From: Candidatus Eiseniibacteriota bacterium
Lineage (GTDB): Bacteria > Arandabacterota > Arandabacteria > JAGLYR01
Length of the DNA: 9,753 bases
Direction: 5' to 3'
Assembly: GCA_023132135.1 (NCBI GenBank)
Contig: JAGLYR010000066.1
Coordinates: forward strand, 1 to 9,753
Shown piece by piece: positions 6,398 to 9,753 of the stretch. The position numbers and the translations under genes were made by a program. Numbering within the stretch: position 1 is the stretch's first letter; each line of letters starts with the position of its first letter. The notes under the pieces are model-generated. The model made no database searches and had not been told where the DNA came from. It saw only the letters and a program-made list of their open reading frames with translations.

Positions 6398-6595
6398 ATG
6401 GAGCTGGAGAGCAACTTCCCGAAGTGTCTTAAGTGCGACGACGGTGTGCTGGTTCCTCTTTCGGACTATGGCCGAGACGGCGCGCCAATCACGTACAAAG
6501 CGTGGGTCTGTACCAACCCGGAGTGTGGGTTCAATCTCCGGATTGACAACGGCGAAATCAGTCTCGGCAGAACCATCGGCCATTCGACAAAATAG
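6398..6595 (+). CDS. Small zinc-ribbon protein
   Basis: The 65-residue product has two cysteine pairs, CLKC (Cys10, Cys13) and CTNPEC (Cys38, Cys43), spaced as in a treble-clef or zinc-ribbon knuckle fold that binds one zinc ion. The segment KAWVCTNPECGFNLRIDNGE is the most conserved-looking part. No enzymatic residues are seen; such proteins often act as nucleic-acid or protein adaptors. The start is well supported by GGAGGAGG 7 bases upstream. It is the first gene after the divergent promoter region, and the HAD hydrolase gene follows after 17 bp, so the two are very likely co-transcribed. The role is unknown. Confidence 0.85.
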   Translation: MELESNFPKCLKCDDGVLVPLSDYGRDGAPITYKAWVCTNPECGFNLRIDNGEISLGRTIGHSTK

Positions 6596-6612
6596 CCCGC
6601 ACAGAGGGCCCC

Positions 6613-7326
6613 ATGATCAGGGCCGTTGTTTTCGATCTGGACAACACAATCACCGACTTCATGAAAATGAAGGGCGAAGCGGTCAAGGCCGCGGTCGAGG
6701 CCATGCTGGATGCGGGTCTGGACCTGCCCCGTGAAGTGGCGGAGCGGAAGCTCTACGACATCTACGAACTGGAGGGTATTGAGTACCAGAAGGTCTTCGA
6801 CCGTTTCCTCCAGGAGGAGCTGGGCGGTATCGACCACCGAATTCTGGCCGCCGGGATCGTGGGTTATCGGCGGGCCCGGGAGGCTGCTCTGGTGCCTTAC
6901 CCGCATGTGAACGCCACGCTCATCGAGCTGGCCAAGCGCGGGATCAAACTGGCCGTAGTCTCCGATGCCCCGGCTCCCCAGGCGTGGCTCCGCCTCTGCT
7001 ATCTCAGACTCCACCAGATCTTCGATTTCGTGATCACCATCGACGACACCGGCAAACAGAAGCCCGACCCCGCACCCTTCGAGTGCGCCCTCCGTCTTCT
7101 TGGAGTGGAGCCCGGGGAGGTTCTCATGGTGGGCGATTGGCCGGAGAGGGACATGGCGGGCGCGGCGAAGGTCGGAATGAAGACCGTATTCGCCCGCTAT
7201 GGGGACACATTCGGGACCCTGAGTTCCGGGGCGGACTACGAGATGGATGATATCGCAGAACTTCTGGAGATTGTCGAGCGGGAGAACCAGAACCAGATCA
7301 AGACGCAAGACGCAGAACACAAGTGA
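6613..7326 (+). CDS. HAD-superfamily hydrolase (subfamily IA, phosphatase-like)
   Basis: All four HAD motifs are present in this 237-residue cytoplasmic protein. DLDNT at 8-12 carries the nucleophile Asp8 and acid/base Asp10. VVSDAP holds Ser117, KQKPDP holds Lys150, and GDWPERD carries the magnesium-binding acids Asp175 and Asp180. The helical insert between motifs I and II (about 16-92) is the C1 cap of subfamily I, as in phosphoglycolate- and nucleotide-phosphatase-like members. The substrate cannot be read from sequence. The start has AGAGGG upstream with a tight 4-base spacer. It follows the zinc-ribbon gene by 17 bp and precedes nnr by 64 bp, consistent with one transcript. The last dozen residues, from about 225 on, are encoded by short tandem repeats and lie beyond the normal domain end. 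Confidence 0.9.
   Translation: MIRAVVFDLDNTITDFMKMKGEAVKAAVEAMLDAGLDLPREVAERKLYDIYELEGIEYQKVFDRFLQEELGGIDHRILAAGIVGYRRAREAALVPYPHVNATLIELAKRGIKLAVVSDAPAPQAWLRLCYLRLHQIFDFVITIDDTGKQKPDPAPFECALRLLGVEPGEVLMVGDWPERDMAGAAKVGMKTVFARYGDTFGTLSSGADYEMDDIAELLEIVERENQNQIKTQDAEHK
7285..7313. repeat. Short tandem repeats forming the 3' end of the HAD gene
   Basis: AACCAG occurs twice in tandem at 7285-7296, and AAGACGC twice in tandem at 7300-7313. The reading frame passes through both and gives a polar tail of about 13 residues ending EHK. The units resemble in style the GCACRAA heptamers at 4481-4501. Confidence 0.6.
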
Positions 7327-7390
7327 GCCCCCGGCTACGTTTCCCGCAGTGCTACTGCCCCGCAAGTATTCTGACCAGGAGGAGTGAAAA

Positions 7391-8977
7391 ATGAAGGTAT
7401 CCACCGCGGGCGAAATGCGGTCCATCGACACGCGGGCTATCCAGGGAATGGGGATTCCGGGACTCGATCTCATGGAGCGGGCCGGAAGTGCTGTGGCGCG
7501 GGTCACACAGGAAATCCTGGGAAGTGAGCCCGGGGGAAGGGTCGTCGTTCTCTGCGGGAAAGGCAACAACGGGGGCGACGGCTTTGTGGCCGCGCGCCTG
7601 CTGAAAGAGCATGGAGTGCGCGTCGAGGCAGTTCTCCTGGCTCCCGGCGACAAACTCGCGGGGGACGCGGCCACCAACCGGCAGCGGGCCATCGACGCCG
7701 GCGTTCCTGTCCGGGAAGTCCTGGATTCGGATGCCCTGGACGCCGAGAGCGAGACCATTTTCGGCGCCGATGTGGTGATTGATGCAATCCTCGGCTCGGG
7801 AATATCGGGAGACGTGCGGGGCCTTGCGCTGGAAGCCATTGAGGCTGTCAACCGCGACGCGGAGTGTGTGGTGGCTGTGGACGCGCCTTCGGGGCTGGAC
7901 TGCGACACCGGGCGGATCCTGGGCTCCTGCATCGGTGCGGATATCACAGTTACGTTCGGGCTTCCCAAGCGGGGTCACCTCCTGATGCCCGGGCGGGAAA
8001 TGGTGGGCGGGTTGGCCGTGATCGACATCGGGTTCCCCCGCGAGGCAATCGAGGAAGAGAACATCCGCGTCGAGATACTGGATGAGATAATGGCGGAGGC
8101 TCTGCTCCCGGACCGGGCGAGCGATGCTCACAAGTGGACGTGTGGCCACACGGTGCTGGTGGCTGGTTCCACGGGGATGACCGGGGCCGCCGTGCTGGCC
8201 GCCGATTCCGCCCTGCGGGTGGGCGCGGGACTCACGACCCTCTGCTGCCCGAAGAGCATCAATCCGATTCTCGAGGCAAAGCTGACCGAGACGATGACCA
8301 GGCCCATGCCGGAGACCGGAGAGGGATCCTTCCTGGAACATGCGGAGGCCCCCATCCTGGAGATGTTGCAATCGGCATCAGCAGTGGTGGTGGGTCCGGG
8401 GATCTCGCTCTCGCCCGAAACGTTGAGTCTCATGCGGTCGCTGATTCCGAAGATCGAGAAACCCCTCGTGGTCGATGCAGATGGGCTCAATGCCTATGCT
8501 GGAGCGAAGGAGTTCCGGCATGCGCCCGGCATAGTCCCGGTTCTGACGCCACATCTGGGAGAGCTGTGTCGAATTGCCAATGTCGACAAGGAGGAGATTA
8601 CCAGGGACCGGATCGCCGCAGTCCGGCGCTATGCAAAGGAACTCGACGCAGTTCTGCTGCTCAAGGGGTTCCCGACGTTGATAGCGAATCCGGACGGTGA
8701 AGTGAGCATTAACCTCACCGGATCCAATGCGCTGGCAACCGCGGGATCGGGCGATGTGCTGGCAGGCGTGATCGGGGGCCTCCTCGCGCAGGGTCTCGAC
8801 CCGTACAATGCCGCCCGTCTGGGGGCCTACCTCCACGGGGCCGCCGGGGATCTTGCGGAGGAAACCTACGGGTTCCGTTCCGTGGTCGCGGGAGATGTCC
8901 TCGGCATGTTGCCGGAGGCGATTCTGGAACTGGAAGAGATGTGCCTGGAGGTCGGGGATTTGAGATGGGTGCTCTGA
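7391..8977 (+). CDS. nnr: Bifunctional NAD(P)H-hydrate epimerase / ADP- or ATP-dependent NAD(P)H-hydrate dehydratase
   Basis: This enzyme repairs NADH and NADPH damaged by hydration. The N-terminal YjeF-type domain (about 1-225, NnrE) interconverts R and S hydrates. The C-terminal ribokinase-like domain (about 235-515, NnrD) dehydrates the S form using a nucleoside phosphate. In the 528-residue product, GKGNNGGDG (56-64), VIDAILGSG (129-137) and DAPSG (164-168) mark the epimerase. GSTGMTGA (259-266), VDADGLNAY (361-369), LTPHLGE (385-391) and GSGDVLAG (452-459, catalytic Asp455) mark the dehydratase. Two positions depart from the usual motifs: HLGE replaces HPGE, and HKW (248-250) replaces HKG. 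The catalytic aspartate and glycine-rich anion site are intact, so activity is expected. The start has AGGAGG 8 bases upstream. Length is normal for the fused form. It is probably the last gene of the + strand series. Confidence 0.95.
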   Translation: MKVSTAGEMRSIDTRAIQGMGIPGLDLMERAGSAVARVTQEILGSEPGGRVVVLCGKGNNGGDGFVAARLLKEHGVRVEAVLLAPGDKLAGDAATNRQRAIDAGVPVREVLDSDALDAESETIFGADVVIDAILGSGISGDVRGLALEAIEAVNRDAECVVAVDAPSGLDCDTGRILGSCIGADITVTFGLPKRGHLLMPGREMVGGLAVIDIGFPREAIEEENIRVEILDEIMAEALLPDRASDAHKWTCGHTVLVAGSTGMTGAAVLAADSALRVGAGLTTLCCPKSINPILEAKLTETMTRPMPETGEGSFLEHAEAPILEMLQSASAVVVGPGISLSPETLSLMRSLIPKIEKPLVVDADGLNAYAGAKEFRHAPGIVPVLTPHLGELCRIANVDKEEITRDRIAAVRRYAKELDAVLLLKGFPTLIANPDGEVSINLTGSNALATAGSGDVLAGVIGGLLAQGLDPYNAARLGAYLHGAAGDLAEETYGFRSVVAGDVLGMLPEAILELEEMCLEVGDLRWVL

Positions 8978-8980
8978 GTT

Positions 8981-9007
8981 GCAGGGGCGCAGCCGCCTCG
9001 CGCCTGC
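8981..9007 (+). terminator. Weak hairpin between convergent genes, possible terminator
   Basis: GCAGGGGCGC at 8981-8990 can pair with GCGCCTGC at 9000-9007 (eight pairs with a two-base bulge) around a 9-base loop. It starts four bases after the nnr stop codon and lies before the convergent gene that ends at 9035. No T-run follows on either strand, so intrinsic termination is uncertain. Confidence 0.25.
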
Positions 9008-9034
9008 GAAACCGGGATCATGTCCCCGCAGTCC

Positions 9035-9753
9035 CTACCGATACAGCCTCTTGACCTCTCCCCAGCTTGTCCCCTCCGTCTCCGTTGCACCGAGGCAGCT
9101 GATGTACACATCGACCAGGAATTCGGTGTGGAAGCCGGTGTTGTGGAGGTAGTTATGACACCCCGGCGGGATGGCAGGGTAGTTCGTGCATCCATACCCT
9201 GCGCCGGTCACCCACATCGGTCCGGGCGTGCCGTAGATGTCGCAGTAGGAGACGGCATTCTGGTAGACGTACGAATGCCCGCTGCAGCGCCACGCGGTCT
9301 CACAGCCGGCATCGATGTTCCACGAGTTGATGTCTGAAGAGACAGTCCAATGCTGCATCTCAAGGCCCGTCTCGGCGATGAGCATCACTATGAACTTGCT
9401 GAAGCCCAACTCTTCACAAGGGCACAGGGGGACCTGACCGAAGTCGAAACGATGCCACGGAGTAGAGCTATACACATTGTAGCCGTAGATCCCGGCCAGA
9501 GGTGCTCCGACCGGGCAACATTGCTCATCCGCGCAGTAGATTTCTATGTTGGCGTATCCGCGGCCGTTGAAACACTTGAGACCCCAGTAGACGTAGTCCA
9601 GGTGACGGCAATCACCGGGGCAATCGGACAGGTCGAAGCAGGTTCCCATCTGGACAAGCGCCTGGTCAATGAAGGTCCCGTAGCAGTATCCCGACCAGAA
9701 GAACAGCCACCCGGAGCAGAAGTTGTAATACGAGAGATGGCACTGGTCCTGGG
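9035..9753 (-). CDS. Cysteine-rich, probably secreted protein, N-terminus outside the window
   Basis: The frame stays open from the stop at 9035 to the window edge, so the true start lies beyond 9753. A methionine at 9649 is internal: the residues before it (for example CHLSYYNFCSGWLFFW and SGYCYG) have the same aromatic, cysteine-rich style. I count 18 cysteines in about 239 visible residues, including CC and CPC pairs, with many Tyr, Trp and Gly. This points to a disulfide-bonded extracellular or surface protein. No known domain is recognised. The protein ends TSWGEVKRLYR; I have an unverified memory of similar WGxxKxLYR endings in predicted secreted proteins of uncultured bacteria, which could be a shared tail. 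It is convergent with nnr. No signal peptide can be checked here. Confidence 0.8.
   Translation of the reverse strand, partial: QDQCHLSYYNFCSGWLFFWSGYCYGTFIDQALVQMGTCFDLSDCPGDCRHLDYVYWGLKCFNGRGYANIEIYCADEQCCPVGAPLAGIYGYNVYSSTPWHRFDFGQVPLCPCEELGFSKFIVMLIAETGLEMQHWTVSSDINSWNIDAGCETAWRCSGHSYVYQNAVSYCDIYGTPGPMWVTGAGYGCTNYPAIPPGCHNYLHNTGFHTEFLVDVYISCLGATETEGTSWGEVKRLYR

Noticed and set aside
6466-7968. Long minus-strand open frame of 500 codons across the HAD and nnr genes
   Set aside because: It is antisense to two genes with complete motifs. Its composition (Ser, Arg, Pro and Thr rich) is typical of high-GC shadow frames.
1-9753. A defence, phage or CRISPR system in the window
   Set aside because: No nucleases, ATPases, toxin-antitoxin pairs, integrases, spaced repeat arrays or reverse transcriptase motifs are visible in any supported gene.

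Overview
The window is bacterial chromosomal DNA of fairly high GC content. The murB gene marks a peptidoglycan-making bacterium. Several features recall poorly cultivated, high-GC Gram-negative lineages: two lipoprotein signal peptides, a cysteine-rich probably secreted protein, scattered genes that usually sit in clusters, and short dispersed repeats. I cannot place the lineage from sequence alone. There are no rRNA or tRNA genes, CRISPR arrays, transposases, phage genes or recognisable defence genes.

Left part (1-3358): murB stands alone on the + strand rather than in a mur/fts cluster. An 82-bp sequence just upstream of its promoter recurs, inverted, downstream of it. The downstream copy is one arm of a 181-bp imperfect palindrome with matching ends. 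That palindrome lies between murB and a convergent gene for a lipid-anchored amidohydrolase, and its outer end supplies that gene's stop codon. A REP-like hairpin and a pyrimidine-rich stretch fill the rest of the gap.

Middle (3359-6065): a dCMP deaminase gene on the + strand runs into a minus-strand pair transcribed toward it. The pair is a 519-residue protein of unknown family, with two regions that look like winged helices, followed by a small lipoprotein with an SH3-like C-terminal domain. A three-unit heptamer repeat fills part of the short spacer between those two genes.

Right part (6066-9753): a 332-bp intergenic region carries two good back-to-back sigma70-type promoters. One drives the 519-residue gene. 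The other drives a + strand series: a 65-residue zinc-ribbon protein, a HAD hydrolase, and a full-length bifunctional NAD(P)H-hydrate repair enzyme (epimerase plus dehydratase). The last gene, convergent with that series and cut off by the window edge, encodes a very cysteine-rich protein of unknown family.

The clearest functional themes are cell-wall precursor synthesis (MurB), nucleotide supply (dCMP deaminase) and cofactor repair (Nnr). The most unusual material is the palindromic repeat family around murB, the divergent promoter region, and the two unassigned proteins. I did not find convincing evidence of an exotic multi-gene system.
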